64,000 bases of DNA from Terrimonas_A sp051954695 (GTDB lineage: Bacteria; Bacteroidota; Bacteroidia; Chitinophagales; Chitinophagaceae): assembly GCA_051954695.1 (NCBI GenBank), contig JBQCHL010000028.1, positions 62,001-126,000 of the forward strand, given 5' to 3'. A program made the translations under genes and the position numbers. Positions 8,295 to 16,451 of the stretch are shown in pieces. The notes under the pieces are model-generated. The model did no database searches. It worked only from the letters and a program-made list of their open reading frames with translations, and was not told the origin of the DNA. The first letter of the stretch is position 1. Each line of letters begins with the position of its first letter.

Positions 8295-9215
8295 ATGGAA
8301 AATAATACATCCTTACAACAGCAGCTTCTGGAAGCAGGTGTTCATTTCGGTCACCTGAAAAAGAAGTGGAATCCCAAGATGTTGCCTTACATCTTTGCTG
8401 AAAAGAAAGGTATTCATATCATTGACCTCAACAAAACTGTTGAGTGCCTGCAGGAAACTGCGGCTGCCATGAAACAGATCGCCCGCAGCGGCAAAAAGAT
8501 CCTGTTCGTTGGTACAAAGAAACAAGCAAAAGACATCGTGAACGAATGTGCCAGAAAAGTGAATATGCCTTTCGTTACGGAGCGCTGGCTGGGCGGTATG
8601 CTGACCAACTTCAACACTGTTCGCAAGAGCGTAAAGAAAATGCAGAGCATTGAAAAAATGCTGGGCGACGGTTCTTTCGACAGCATCACTAAAAAAGAGC
8701 GCCTCACTTTGAGCCGCGATAAAGATAAAATGGAGAAAGTACTGGGTGGTATCGCTCAACTGGGCCGTGTACCTGCTGCTTTATTCATCGTTGACATCGG
8801 CCATGAGCATATCGCACTGGCTGAAGCAAAACGCCTTGGTATCTCCACTTTTGGTATCGTTGATACCAACTGCGATCCCAATAAAGTAGACTTCGCTATT
8901 CCTGCCAATGACGACGCTACCAAATCAATCGCTATCATTGTCAACTACCTCACTGCTGCAATCGCTGAAGGTTTGGCTGAGCGTCAGGCTGCTAAAGACG
9001 ACGAAGCAGAAGAAACAAATGACGACGATAAAGAAAAAAGAGCAGCACGTCTCGAAGCAGAAGCTCAGGCTGAATCAGGCCGCGGACGTGGTGCCGGTGG
9101 CCGTGGCGGACGCGGTGGTAACACTGGCGGTGGCGCTGGAGCCGGCGGCGGTCAAAGACGCCGTACTGGTGGCGGTGTACCCGGTGGCCGTGGCCCCGGT
9201 GGTGGTAAAAGATAA
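8295..9215 (+). CDS. rpsB: 30S ribosomal protein S2 with long Gly/Arg-rich C-terminal tail
   Basis: 306 residues against roughly 230-260 in most bacteria. Residues about 1-230 are normal S2 (LEAGVHFGHLKKKWNPKM, FVTERWLGGMLTNFNTVRKS, IVDIGHEHIALAEAKRLGI, GIVDTNCDPNKVDFAIPAND). After an acidic stretch (DDEAEETNDDDKEKRAAR) comes a roughly 50-residue tail rich in RGRG, GGRGG and GGG motifs, similar to RGG-type RNA-binding segments. No frameshift is needed: the frame continues cleanly to TAA. tsf follows, as usual. Confidence 0.97.
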   Translation: MENNTSLQQQLLEAGVHFGHLKKKWNPKMLPYIFAEKKGIHIIDLNKTVECLQETAAAMKQIARSGKKILFVGTKKQAKDIVNECARKVNMPFVTERWLGGMLTNFNTVRKSVKKMQSIEKMLGDGSFDSITKKERLTLSRDKDKMEKVLGGIAQLGRVPAALFIVDIGHEHIALAEAKRLGISTFGIVDTNCDPNKVDFAIPANDDATKSIAIIVNYLTAAIAEGLAERQAAKDDEAEETNDDDKEKRAARLEAEAQAESGRGRGAGGRGGRGGNTGGGAGAGGGQRRRTGGGVPGGRGPGGGKR

Positions 9216-9236
9216 AAAAAGTTTAATTGTTTGATA

Positions 9237-9287
9237 GTTTAAAAGTTTAAGGTTATCCCGAATTTCGATAACCTTAAACTTTTAAAC
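9237..9287. repeat. Intergenic palindrome between rpsB and tsf (21-bp arms)
   Basis: GTTTAAAAGTTTAAGGTTAT plus C (9237-9257) is exactly complementary to 9267-9287 around a 9-base loop. It is followed by further TTAAAC words to 9302. It could act as an attenuator between rpsB and tsf, or be a repeat element: the same TTTAAAC/TTTAAG vocabulary recurs in the palindrome at 15,719. Confidence 0.85.
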
Positions 9288-9341
9288 CTTAAACCCTTAA
9301 ACCGGCTGAACCCGATTATTTTAATTTAAACTATTGAGTAT

Positions 9342-10178
9342 ATGAGCACCGTAACAATAAGTGCACAGGACATTAATAAGCTCCGTCAGGCAACTGGCGC
9401 CGGCATGATGGATTGCCGCAAAGCATTGACTGAAACGAATGGTGATTTTGAAGCTGCTATCGACTGGCTGCGTAAGCATGGCCAGAAAGTAGCTGCCAAA
9501 AGAAGTGACCGTGAAGCAAAAGAAGGTGTGGTGATCGCTCAAACAACTGCCGACAACAAATCCGGTATCGTGGTTTGTGTAAGCTGCGAAACTGATTTCG
9601 TTTCTAAAAACACTGATTTCGTTGCTTTCGTACAAAGCATCGCTGATGCTGCTATTGCCAACAACGTTAATTCTGCTGAAGAACTGAACGAAGTATCTAT
9701 CAACGGTACTAAAGTTTCTGCACTGGTTAACGATAAACTGGCTGCTATCGGTGAAAAGATCGGTATCACTAAGTTTGAAAGGGTAAATGCTCCTTATGTA
9801 GCTTCTTATATCCATGGCGCTTACCGTATTGGTGTGCTGGTTGGTCTGAACAAAGAAGCTGCTGACGCTGGTAAAGATGTAGCTATGCAGATCGCTGCAC
9901 TGAACCCTGTAGCAGTTGACGCAGACAATGTTGATGCTGATATCGTTGCCCGCGAAAAAGCAATCATCGTTGACCAGATGAAAGCTGATCCTAAAATGGC
10001 CGGCAAACCTGAAGAAATGATCTCCAAGATCGCCGAAGGTAAACTGGGCGCATTCTTCAAAGAAAACACCCTTACTGCACAGCCTTTTGTGAAAGATGCT
10101 GGTATCAGCGTGGGTGAATACCTGAAGCAGTCCGGTGATGTGAAAGTAACTGAGTTCAAAAGAGTAGCCTTAGGTTAA
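9342..10178 (+). CDS. tsf: Elongation factor Ts
   Basis: 278 residues. The N-terminal UBA-like segment with KLRQATGAGMMDCRKALTE and the core SCETDFVSKNTDFVAFVQSI identify EF-Ts, the GDP/GTP exchange factor for EF-Tu. C-terminal LTAQPFVKDAGISVGEYLK matches the family end. It follows rpsB as in most bacteria, is separated from it by a 21-bp-arm palindrome, and is followed 19 bases later by a terminator. Confidence 0.98.
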   Translation: MSTVTISAQDINKLRQATGAGMMDCRKALTETNGDFEAAIDWLRKHGQKVAAKRSDREAKEGVVIAQTTADNKSGIVVCVSCETDFVSKNTDFVAFVQSIADAAIANNVNSAEELNEVSINGTKVSALVNDKLAAIGEKIGITKFERVNAPYVASYIHGAYRIGVLVGLNKEAADAGKDVAMQIAALNPVAVDADNVDADIVAREKAIIVDQMKADPKMAGKPEEMISKIAEGKLGAFFKENTLTAQPFVKDAGISVGEYLKQSGDVKVTEFKRVALG

Positions 10179-10197
10179 TCTTACAAAGATAAATTGT

Positions 10198-10227
10198 AAA
10201 AGCTGCCCCCTAAACCGGGCAGCTTTT
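10198..10227 (+). terminator. Rho-independent terminator after tsf
   Basis: AAAGCTGCCC (10198-10207) pairs perfectly with 10217-10226, with a 9-base loop and a T-run at the end of the stem. This closes the translation operon before the DHDPS-family gene. Confidence 0.88.
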
Positions 10228-10335
10228 TTGCTTATAATATTATCGTATGTTAATGTATTAATAACGTGAACATTGTCCTGGGAATTAAACTGAATTTTGA
10301 ACCGAGGCGGCTGCTTTCAATTCAAATAACAGTCT

Positions 10336-11277
10336 ATGTCAAGCAAAGGAAAATTCGTCCCGGTAATGCTGACACCTTTTACTGAAAAAGGTGCAATAGA
10401 TTATAACTGTCTCGCAAAACTGACGGACTATTATCTTAAAGCCGGTGCAACCGGCTTATTTGCCAATTGTCTTTCCAGTGAAATGTTTGAGCTTACAGAA
10501 GAGGAGCGCATCGCTCTCACTTCATTTGTAGTGAAAGAAGCCGCCGGTACTGTGCCTGTGTTCAGCACAGGAACTTTTGGCGGACCACTTAAGCAACAGG
10601 CTGATTTTTGCAGACGCATCTACGACGCCGGCGCCGCTGCCGTGGTGGCTACAACCAGCATACTGTCCAGGGAAAATGAAACAAATGAAGTGTTGCTTGA
10701 GCGTTCACATGAATTATTGCAATTAACCGGTGATATTCCTTTTGGCTTTTATGAATGTCCTACTCCTTATAAGCGGGTACTGCCTGCAAATGTGCTGAAA
10801 AGCCTTGTTGAAACCGGCCGTATTGTGTATTATAAAGACACAAGCCTGGATATTCATTCTGTAAAGGAGAAAATAAAAGCCACTGCCGGATTTCCTTCGT
10901 TTGAACTATATGATGCCTATATAGTGAACGCTGTAGCCTCCCTGAAAGCAGGATGCGCCGGGCTCTCCTGCATACAGGGAAATTTTATGCCCGAACTGGT
11001 CAGTTGGATAACCACTCATTTTGCTGATCCTGCCTATGAAGAACAGGTAGCTGAAGTGCAGCAATTTTTTGTGAACACAATGAATGTGATGCATAATGTG
11101 TACCCCATTACTGCTAAATATTTCCTGCAGTCCCGCGGCCTTCCCATTGAACTTACCACCAGGAAAAGCACAGGGAATTTTTCTGCTTCTGTAAAAAAAG
11201 ATATTGATCAATTGGCAATCAGCTATGAAAAATTACAGGAAAGATTGGGGATAGGAAAACTGATCCATGAGGTTTAG
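10336..11277 (+). CDS. Dihydrodipicolinate synthase / N-acetylneuraminate lyase family aldolase
   Basis: 313 residues, TIM-barrel class I aldolase. The Schiff-base lysine is Lys167 (YYKDTS) and the catalytic Tyr is Tyr139 (GFYECPTPYK). The N-terminal VPVMLTPFTEKGAIDYNCLA and ATGLFANCLSSEMFELTEEER segments fit the family. The usual DapA GTTGE signature is replaced by ANCLSSE, so this is unlikely to be the housekeeping DapA and more likely acts on a sugar acid or similar 2-keto acid (inference). It sits alone between the tsf terminator and the pyrH promoter. Confidence 0.85.
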   Translation: MSSKGKFVPVMLTPFTEKGAIDYNCLAKLTDYYLKAGATGLFANCLSSEMFELTEEERIALTSFVVKEAAGTVPVFSTGTFGGPLKQQADFCRRIYDAGAAAVVATTSILSRENETNEVLLERSHELLQLTGDIPFGFYECPTPYKRVLPANVLKSLVETGRIVYYKDTSLDIHSVKEKIKATAGFPSFELYDAYIVNAVASLKAGCAGLSCIQGNFMPELVSWITTHFADPAYEEQVAEVQQFFVNTMNVMHNVYPITAKYFLQSRGLPIELTTRKSTGNFSASVKKDIDQLAISYEKLQERLGIGKLIHEV

Positions 11278-11392
11278 GACCGGCGCTAACAGGCTGCCCG
11301 GGAATTGCTGATTGCACGCCGGTACGTAAGCATATCTGGCGTAAAAATGCTGGCTGGGGATGGTCCCTCTTTTAAGCCTGTGTTAATTCCCC

Positions 11393-11400
11393 TATCTTCG
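11393..11400 (+). promoter_or_regulatory. Promoter -7 element of pyrH
   Basis: TATCTTCG, a one-base variant of TAnnTTTG, lies 21 bases before the ATG at 11422. It supports the downstream start rather than the longer ORF beginning at 11305. Confidence 0.45.
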
Positions 11401-11421
11401 CAGCGCAAAAACATCTACTGC

Positions 11422-12135
11422 ATGCTTCCTAAGTACAAACGTATTCTGCTGAAACTTTCCGGTGAATCTTTAATGGGCGACAAAAATTTTGGGATGGACT
11501 CTGCGGTGATTTCCCAGTATGCCCAGGACATCAAATCCATTACAGATCTGGGAGTGCAGGTAGCGATCGTGATCGGTGGCGGTAATATTTACCGGGGAAT
11601 GAATGAAGCAGAAACAGGTATTGAGCGGGCGCATGGTGATTATATGGGCATGCTGGCTACCGTGATCAACGGTATGGCCCTGCAGGCAGGGCTGGAAAAA
11701 GTAGGCGTTTACACCCGCCTTCAGAGCGCTATCAAAATGGAGCAGATCGCAGAACCTTATATCCGCCGCCGCGCTATCCGCCACGTGGAAAAAGGTCGTG
11801 TGGTGATTTTTGGCGCAGGCACCGGCAACCCTTATTTTACTACAGATACGGCCGGTTCATTAAGGGCGATCGAGATCAATGCAGATGTGATCTTAAAAGG
11901 CACGCGGGTAGACGGCATCTATACAGCCGATCCTGAAAAAGACCCAACTGCCACTAAATACGAAACCATCACTTTCCAGGAATGCCTTTCCAAAAATCTC
12001 CGCGTGATGGACATGACAGCTTTTACACTTTGTATGGAAAACAATCTTCCGATCATTGTTTTCAACATGAACAAGGAAGGAAATCTACGCAGGGTGGTGA
12101 CAGGTGAGAAAGTAGGGACTTTGGTAAGGGGTTGA
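11422..12135 (+). CDS. pyrH: UMP kinase (uridylate kinase)
   Basis: 237 residues from ATG 11422, giving the canonical start MLPKYKRILLKLSGESLMGD; the upstream in-frame extension is not conserved and contains the promoter element. Visible motifs are VIGGGNIYRG, GAGTGNPYFTTDTAGSLRA and GTRVDGIYTADPEKDPTA, all typical of the bacterial hexameric amino-acid-kinase-fold UMP kinase making UDP from UMP. frr, its frequent neighbour, is not present here. Confidence 0.96.
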   Translation: MLPKYKRILLKLSGESLMGDKNFGMDSAVISQYAQDIKSITDLGVQVAIVIGGGNIYRGMNEAETGIERAHGDYMGMLATVINGMALQAGLEKVGVYTRLQSAIKMEQIAEPYIRRRAIRHVEKGRVVIFGAGTGNPYFTTDTAGSLRAIEINADVILKGTRVDGIYTADPEKDPTATKYETITFQECLSKNLRVMDMTAFTLCMENNLPIIVFNMNKEGNLRRVVTGEKVGTLVRG

Positions 12136-12275
12136 TTTTTGGGTTTCGTTGAGCGTTGTTCGTTGGCCGTCAATACGCAAGCCGGGCCAGTAGTTCCTTC
12201 TCCATTGTCACCCCGGCCCTGGTTCTGTAAGTCTGCTGGTTTAAAGAATATAAGAGCCTGGGTCTCCCAGCCCCA

Positions 12276-13373
12276 TCACTTCCTGAACGAAGGGTTCAAA
12301 TTCTTCCCAAATTCTGAGTAAGGAATGAAAACAATGATCTCACCCATGGCAAATGGCCCTATTTCATAAGGGGCATAACTGAAGCCGATGCCAGTGCCGG
12401 TAAGAAAGAAATTATTATTAGCCTCCAATTTATCGTCAAACAAACCGCCTTCGGTAAGAGGAGTTGTAGTTGAAAGCTTCCTGTCTTTCCGGAAATACTT
12501 TGCCAGTAAGGCATTCAGTTGCTTTTTCCCGGCAGGGCCAAGCACCTGTGCCAGCGTATACCGCTTTCCTGTAGCAGGGTTAATGCTGATATAAGTAGTA
12601 TTATAATTTCCGTGCGCCCCGCCGGTGTAGCCATAATTGAAATTGGCTACGGTGAGAATAGTAGGGGATTGATACGCTATCAATAACCGGGTTGTAACGT
12701 CCTGGGAATATCCGGATGAAAAATTAACCAGTTCACTATCAGGAACCGCTTTATTGTCTTTCAGGTATTCTGACAGAAAGCTCTTTTTTTCCGCCAGTAA
12801 ATAAGGGCCGATCTCAGCAGGATTATTTTTAGCTCCCAGTTCGGTTGCGATTATTTTTTTCAGGGCTGTGATTGCAGCAGAACTTCCCTTAGGCCAAACA
12901 GTGGCAACCTCATAGCTTGCTACCGGCGATTCCTTCATTTTGGGTCGGAGTTTCTCACTGCCCGAGGTATAGACCACGTCGAACCAAATACCGGCCGATT
13001 GATCCCTGGCAGCTTTAACCTGTAACCCTCCGCCGGAGGCTGATGGATCCCTTTCCCATTTGCCCAGCAGGGAATCACCCTGTAGCGTTAAGGTAAATAA
13101 TTCATTTTCAGCTTCGAAACGGGGTGAGTAGGCGAGCAGTCTTATCTGGCCGGAAGAACTGGTATCATCACCCAGCAAAGACAGCGGCTGCTGCATATTA
13201 TTATAGTAGTAATATCCTGAATAAGTGTGGTCCAGTTTGTGCAAATGCAGCGTAAATAGATATTTATCAATGGTTCCTTTAAAACTTTTGTACCAATAAG
13301 CATCCTGCGCCGGAGCCTTTTTGACAAGGCTGAAGAGGATGGTAAAGAGGATCACATATCGGAAATTTACCAT
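12276..13373 (-). CDS. Secreted protein with DUF3298/DUF4163 (RsiV-like) C-terminal domain
   Basis: 365 residues. N-terminal signal peptide (about 1-23, hydrophobic run ending APAQ). The first ~130 residues are strand-rich and unassigned; the second half carries the DUF3298 hallmark NYGYTGGAHGNYNTTYISINPATGKRYTLAQVL. In characterised relatives (RsiV) this fold binds lysozyme, but no anti-sigma region or membrane anchor is present here. Likely a periplasmic or surface protein. The gap to pyrH (12136-12275) holds a GTTGGCCG word also found in later palindromes and a small CTGGG/CCCAG hairpin. Confidence 0.75.
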   Translation of the reverse strand: MVNFRYVILFTILFSLVKKAPAQDAYWYKSFKGTIDKYLFTLHLHKLDHTYSGYYYYNNMQQPLSLLGDDTSSSGQIRLLAYSPRFEAENELFTLTLQGDSLLGKWERDPSASGGGLQVKAARDQSAGIWFDVVYTSGSEKLRPKMKESPVASYEVATVWPKGSSAAITALKKIIATELGAKNNPAEIGPYLLAEKKSFLSEYLKDNKAVPDSELVNFSSGYSQDVTTRLLIAYQSPTILTVANFNYGYTGGAHGNYNTTYISINPATGKRYTLAQVLGPAGKKQLNALLAKYFRKDRKLSTTTPLTEGGLFDDKLEANNNFFLTGTGIGFSYAPYEIGPFAMGEIIVFIPYSEFGKNLNPSFRK

Positions 13374-13499
13374 TTTGAGAAGAATACTTTTATTAATTAA
13401 ATATACCGATTATCTTGTGAGCCCTTCTTGTGAAAAATTAAAAAAGCCATATCCGCCGTTTTAATTTTTATAGTTTCAGAATCTTAACACCACCATGTT

Positions 13500-14912
13500 A
13501 TGGCTGCCAGTCTTACCCTGTCCATAGTTGAAATTGTCGTGCTATTGCTCGGAGCGATCATCCTGGGCATCACCATACATTTTTTTATCACCAGCCGGAA
13601 AAATCTGCGCATACCTAAAGAAGAATCCGGAAGCAAGGCTGATCTTGCGCGCAATGAATGGAAGCTGAAATATTTTAATGACATGGAAATAAAGGACAGG
13701 GAAATAACTGCCCTTACCAATCGTGTCAATATTGCTGAAGAAAATGCAGATGAGTTTGCGATAGAACTGGAAGAGTTGAAGAAATCAAACAGATCGTTGA
13801 AATCGACGATTGAAACAACCCGCCAGGCACCTGTTCTGGACGAAGAGACCCAGCAACAGATCGCAGCAATAAAAGAAGAAAACAGGGACCTGCAGGAGCA
13901 GGTTGCTTATGCAAAGCAGGTACTTGCTGAAAGCAATCGTAAAGAACAGCAGATCATAGAGCTGAGAGCAGAAAATAATCAGTTGCAGCAACAACTGAGT
14001 TCTGCACAGCAGCATAACCACGAAGAAGAAAACAATCAATCGCTGATCGCAGGCCTGAAAGAACAAAATGACCAGTTGAGGCAGCAATTAATCGAAATGT
14101 CGAGACAGGCGAGCAACCAGGATGAAAGTGCGCAACACCTGATAGCAGAGCTGAGAGCTCAGAACCAGCAATTGCAGCAAGAATTATCGGCCAGCAAACA
14201 GGCTGCTGAAGAGCCGGCACATCCGCAGGATGATTATCTCAACCGGCTGATGGATGCGAAACGCTCCTTGCTGGAACACAACCAAAAGATCAATGAACTG
14301 CTGGGAAATATCGAAGTGATCAAAGAAAAAGAAGAACTGCAGCAGGAAATGGCCAAAACAAATGAAGAGCTTGCCGGCCAGATCGATCATATGCGTCAGC
14401 AACTGGCCGATAAGGAATCAGAGATCAACTCAATCCGCCAGAAGGAGACCCTGACCAAGGAAATGAGTGCCATGCTCGACCATGCCTACAGCGACTTCAA
14501 TATCTTACAGGATAAAATACATAAGCTGGAAGCGCAGCTCACTTCTTCCCGTATGCAAAGCCTGGAATTTGAAGACCTGAAAGAAGAGCATATCAAACTG
14601 AACAGTGATATAGAGCGGTACAGGCAGAAAAGCCAGTCGCTTACCGCAGAAAACCTGCAATTGCAACAGGAATTGAATATCACAGAAGATAAACTGAGGG
14701 AAGCAAATCTTCAGCGCCAGCAATTGCAAAAGAAAGTGGCGTACCTGGAAGAGATCAATAACGATCTGCAACAGGTTTCTGACGCAAATAAAAAACTGGA
14801 AGGGCAGTTGAGACGTATCGGAGAGCTGGAAAGCATGCTTCACCTGGTATCAGAAGAGAGGGACCAGCTAATGCAGAAACAACAACCATCGCAGCACCCT
14901 CCCTTTTCTTGA
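13500..14912 (+). CDS. Membrane-anchored long coiled-coil protein, function unknown
   Basis: 470 residues. One N-terminal transmembrane helix (about 7-32, EIVVLLLGAIILGITIHFFI), then about 430 residues of Gln/Glu/Leu-rich heptad sequence with repeated units such as NNQLQQQLSSAQQ, NDQLRQQLIEMSRQ and NQQLQQELSASKQ, i.e. a long coiled coil. No enzymatic motif. The N-in anchor plus cytoplasmic rod suggests a scaffold or cell-envelope organising role; this is inference from architecture only. Confidence 0.75.
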   Translation: MAASLTLSIVEIVVLLLGAIILGITIHFFITSRKNLRIPKEESGSKADLARNEWKLKYFNDMEIKDREITALTNRVNIAEENADEFAIELEELKKSNRSLKSTIETTRQAPVLDEETQQQIAAIKEENRDLQEQVAYAKQVLAESNRKEQQIIELRAENNQLQQQLSSAQQHNHEEENNQSLIAGLKEQNDQLRQQLIEMSRQASNQDESAQHLIAELRAQNQQLQQELSASKQAAEEPAHPQDDYLNRLMDAKRSLLEHNQKINELLGNIEVIKEKEELQQEMAKTNEELAGQIDHMRQQLADKESEINSIRQKETLTKEMSAMLDHAYSDFNILQDKIHKLEAQLTSSRMQSLEFEDLKEEHIKLNSDIERYRQKSQSLTAENLQLQQELNITEDKLREANLQRQQLQKKVAYLEEINNDLQQVSDANKKLEGQLRRIGELESMLHLVSEERDQLMQKQQPSQHPPFS

Positions 14913-14949
14913 GATCCCTCTCAAAGAATTTTTTTATTTTCTCATAAAG

Positions 14950-15000
14950 CCACGAAGAACACAAAGAGATTATCAAATCTATTCTTTGTGTTCTTCGTGG
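14950..15000. repeat. Intergenic palindrome (18-bp arms) before pdxH
   Basis: CCACGAAGAACACAAAGA (14950-14967) is complementary to 14983-15000, loop 15 bases. It shares the CACAAAGA/CGAAGA vocabulary with the 36-bp repeat at 6,146. It lies just downstream of the coiled-coil gene and upstream of the pdxH promoter, so it could act as a terminator. Confidence 0.85.
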
Positions 15001-15036
15001 GAAAAACATAAAATCACTTCATGGGAAATAAGCTTG

Positions 15037-15044
15037 TACCTTTG
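15037..15044 (+). promoter_or_regulatory. Promoter -7 element of pdxH
   Basis: TACCTTTG, an exact TAnnTTTG match, 17 bases before the ATG at 15062; a short leader of roughly 10 bases is expected. Confidence 0.55.
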
Positions 15045-15061
15045 CGCGCAAACTCCCTTCT

Positions 15062-15706
15062 ATGCAACCAGATATAGCAGGTATCCGCAAAACTTACGCC
15101 CGACAAAGCCTCTCAGAAGCAGATATTGACAAGAATGCTATCACGCAATTTGCCAAATGGTGGCAGGAAGCCGTGGACTCGCAGATCGATGAAGTGAATG
15201 CGATGACATTAGCGACTTCTTCATCTGACGGAATTCCTTCTGCACGAATCGTGTTGCTGAAAGGGTTTTCGCAAGAAGGGTTTGTTTTCTTCACTAATTA
15301 TAATAGTTACAAAGGCAAACAGCTTACTGAAAATCCGAAAGCCTGCCTGGTCTTTTTCTGGAAAGAACTGGAGCGCCAGGTAAGGATAACAGGTATTATC
15401 AGGAAAGTATCTGCTGCTGAAAGCGATGAGTATTTCCATTCAAGGCCGGTGGGCAGCCAGATAGGCGCAGCAGTGTCGCCGCAAAGCAGCATTATTGAAA
15501 GCAGGGAATGGCTGGAAAAAAAGTATGAGGAGATGGAAAGGAAAACGGGCAATGGCGCTGTTGAAAGGCCTTCTCACTGGGGTGGATATATCCTGACGCC
15601 GGTATTGATTGAATTCTGGCAGGGACGTCCTTCCAGGTTGCATGACCGGTTTGAATATTCCTTACTGGAAAATGGAAGCTGGAAAGCAGAAAGATTGGCT
15701 CCCTGA
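15062..15706 (+). CDS. pdxH: Pyridoxamine 5'-phosphate oxidase
   Basis: 214 residues, usual length. Motifs: MTLATSSSDGIPSARIVLLKG (FMN site), FFTNYNSYKGKQL, ARPVG-like SRPVGSQIGAAVSPQSS, WGGYILTPVLIEFWQGRPSRLHDR and the C-terminal LAP end. It uses FMN and oxygen to convert PNP/PMP to pyridoxal 5'-phosphate. Single gene between two palindromes. Confidence 0.96.
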   Translation: MQPDIAGIRKTYARQSLSEADIDKNAITQFAKWWQEAVDSQIDEVNAMTLATSSSDGIPSARIVLLKGFSQEGFVFFTNYNSYKGKQLTENPKACLVFFWKELERQVRITGIIRKVSAAESDEYFHSRPVGSQIGAAVSPQSSIIESREWLEKKYEEMERKTGNGAVERPSHWGGYILTPVLIEFWQGRPSRLHDRFEYSLLENGSWKAERLAP

Positions 15707-15718
15707 GAATTTAATATT

Positions 15719-15788
15719 TAAAGGTTTAAGTGTTTAAGAGTTTATATCGAATGATTCCGACCTAAACTCTTAAACACTTAAACCTTTA
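15719..15788. repeat. Intergenic palindrome (26-bp arms) after pdxH
   Basis: The arm 15719-15744 (starting TAAAGGTTTAAGTGTTTAAG) is exactly complementary to 15763-15788, with an 18-base loop. Similar TTTAAG/TTTAAAC words make up the rpsB-tsf palindrome. It separates convergent pdxH and the bTHX gene and could terminate both. Confidence 0.88.
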
Positions 15789-15795
15789 GTCCTTT

Positions 15796-15915
15796 TTAAG
15801 CCTTCTTTTTAGCGGCTGCTTTTTTGGCGGGTGACGCTTTTTTAGCAGGACGGCTTTTGCCGAAAGATCCTTTGAAGCGTTTTCCTTTAGCGGTTTTTTT
15901 ATCTCCTCTGCCCAT
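15796..15915 (-). CDS. 30S ribosomal protein bTHX (Thx/S31e-like small basic protein)
   Basis: A 39-residue ORF, MGRGDKKTAKGKRFKGSFGK then SRPAKK and an Ala/Lys-rich tail. The start MGRGDKKT-KGK-F-GSFGKSRP is characteristic of the Bacteroidota THX family (relatives typically read MGKGDKKTRRGK), which binds at the top of the 30S head. The coding frame is clean from ATG (complement of 15913-15915) to TAA. The C-terminal Lys/Ala extension resembles a short histone-like tail. It lies next to the HU gene on the same strand. Confidence 0.85.
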   Translation of the reverse strand: MGRGDKKTAKGKRFKGSFGKSRPAKKASPAKKAAAKKKA

Positions 15916-15957
15916 AATTAAGTTTTAAAGATTGATCAGATTAGTTGCGAAGTTAAT

Positions 15958-15995
15958 AAAAAAGCCCCGGTACTGACTAAGCACTGGAGCTTTTA
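15958..15995 (-). terminator. Terminator of the HU gene
   Basis: On the minus strand, AAAAGCTCCAGTGC pairs imperfectly with GTACCGGGGCTTTT around a TTAGTCA loop and is followed by a T-run. It starts 19 bases after the HU stop codon and ends before the bTHX gene. Confidence 0.7.
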
Positions 15996-16013
15996 ATGTG
16001 TTGATTAGTTCAA

Positions 16014-16283
16014 TTACAGTTTGGCGGAAAGCTCTTTACCAGCTTTGAATTTGGCAACTTTGCGGGCTTTGATCTTGATCACGGCACCAGTCTGAGGGTT
16101 GCGGCCATTACGGGCTTTCCTTTTTGAAACGGAAAAAGTGCCAAAGCCAACCAGTGTAACTTTGCCGTCTTTTTTCAGCGTTTTGGTAACAGCGTCTACA
16201 AAAGAATCCAGCGCAGCATTAGCCTGTGTTTTGGTGATACCTGCATCGTCAGCAAGTTGCGCAATTAATTCAGCTTTGTTCAT
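16014..16283 (-). CDS. HU-family histone-like DNA-binding protein
   Basis: 89 residues from ATG 16283 (MNKAELIAQLADDAGITKTQ), the standard HU length and start; a longer in-frame extension is not conserved. DNA-binding arm signature GFGTFSVSKRKARNGRNPQTG is intact and the end is KFKAGKELSAKL. It bends and compacts DNA as a dimer. A promoter fits upstream: TTTTTG (16342-16347), an 18-base spacer, and TAATTTTG (16316-16323), all on the minus strand. Confidence 0.96.
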   Translation of the reverse strand: MNKAELIAQLADDAGITKTQANAALDSFVDAVTKTLKKDGKVTLVGFGTFSVSKRKARNGRNPQTGAVIKIKARKVAKFKAGKELSAKL

Positions 16284-16315
16284 AATCTTGTTTTTTAGGT
16301 ATTTAGTAACGGCGA

Positions 16316-16347
16316 CAAAATTATATGCTTTTTGATACCGGCAAAAA
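16316..16347 (-). promoter_or_regulatory. Promoter of the HU gene
   Basis: Minus strand: -33 TTTTTG at 16347-16342 and -7 TAATTTTG at 16323-16316, spacing 18 bases, about 32 bases before the start codon. Fits the Bacteroidota TTTG / TAnnTTTG consensus. Confidence 0.6.
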
Positions 16348-16451
16348 TTATTTATCTTTTTTACCAATAGATAACAATTGGCCACAAGCCGCGCGGAGCA
16401 AGGATTTTAGCGGATTTAAGTATTGGTGGTTTTACGAGTGATTTTCCGTTG

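Noticed and set aside
11305..11421. N-terminal extension of UMP kinase
   Set aside because: The extension contains the promoter-like element and is not conserved; ATG 11422 gives the canonical start.
13726..14843. Several minus-strand ORFs inside the coiled-coil gene
   Set aside because: Shadows caused by the repetitive Gln/Leu codons of the real plus-strand gene.
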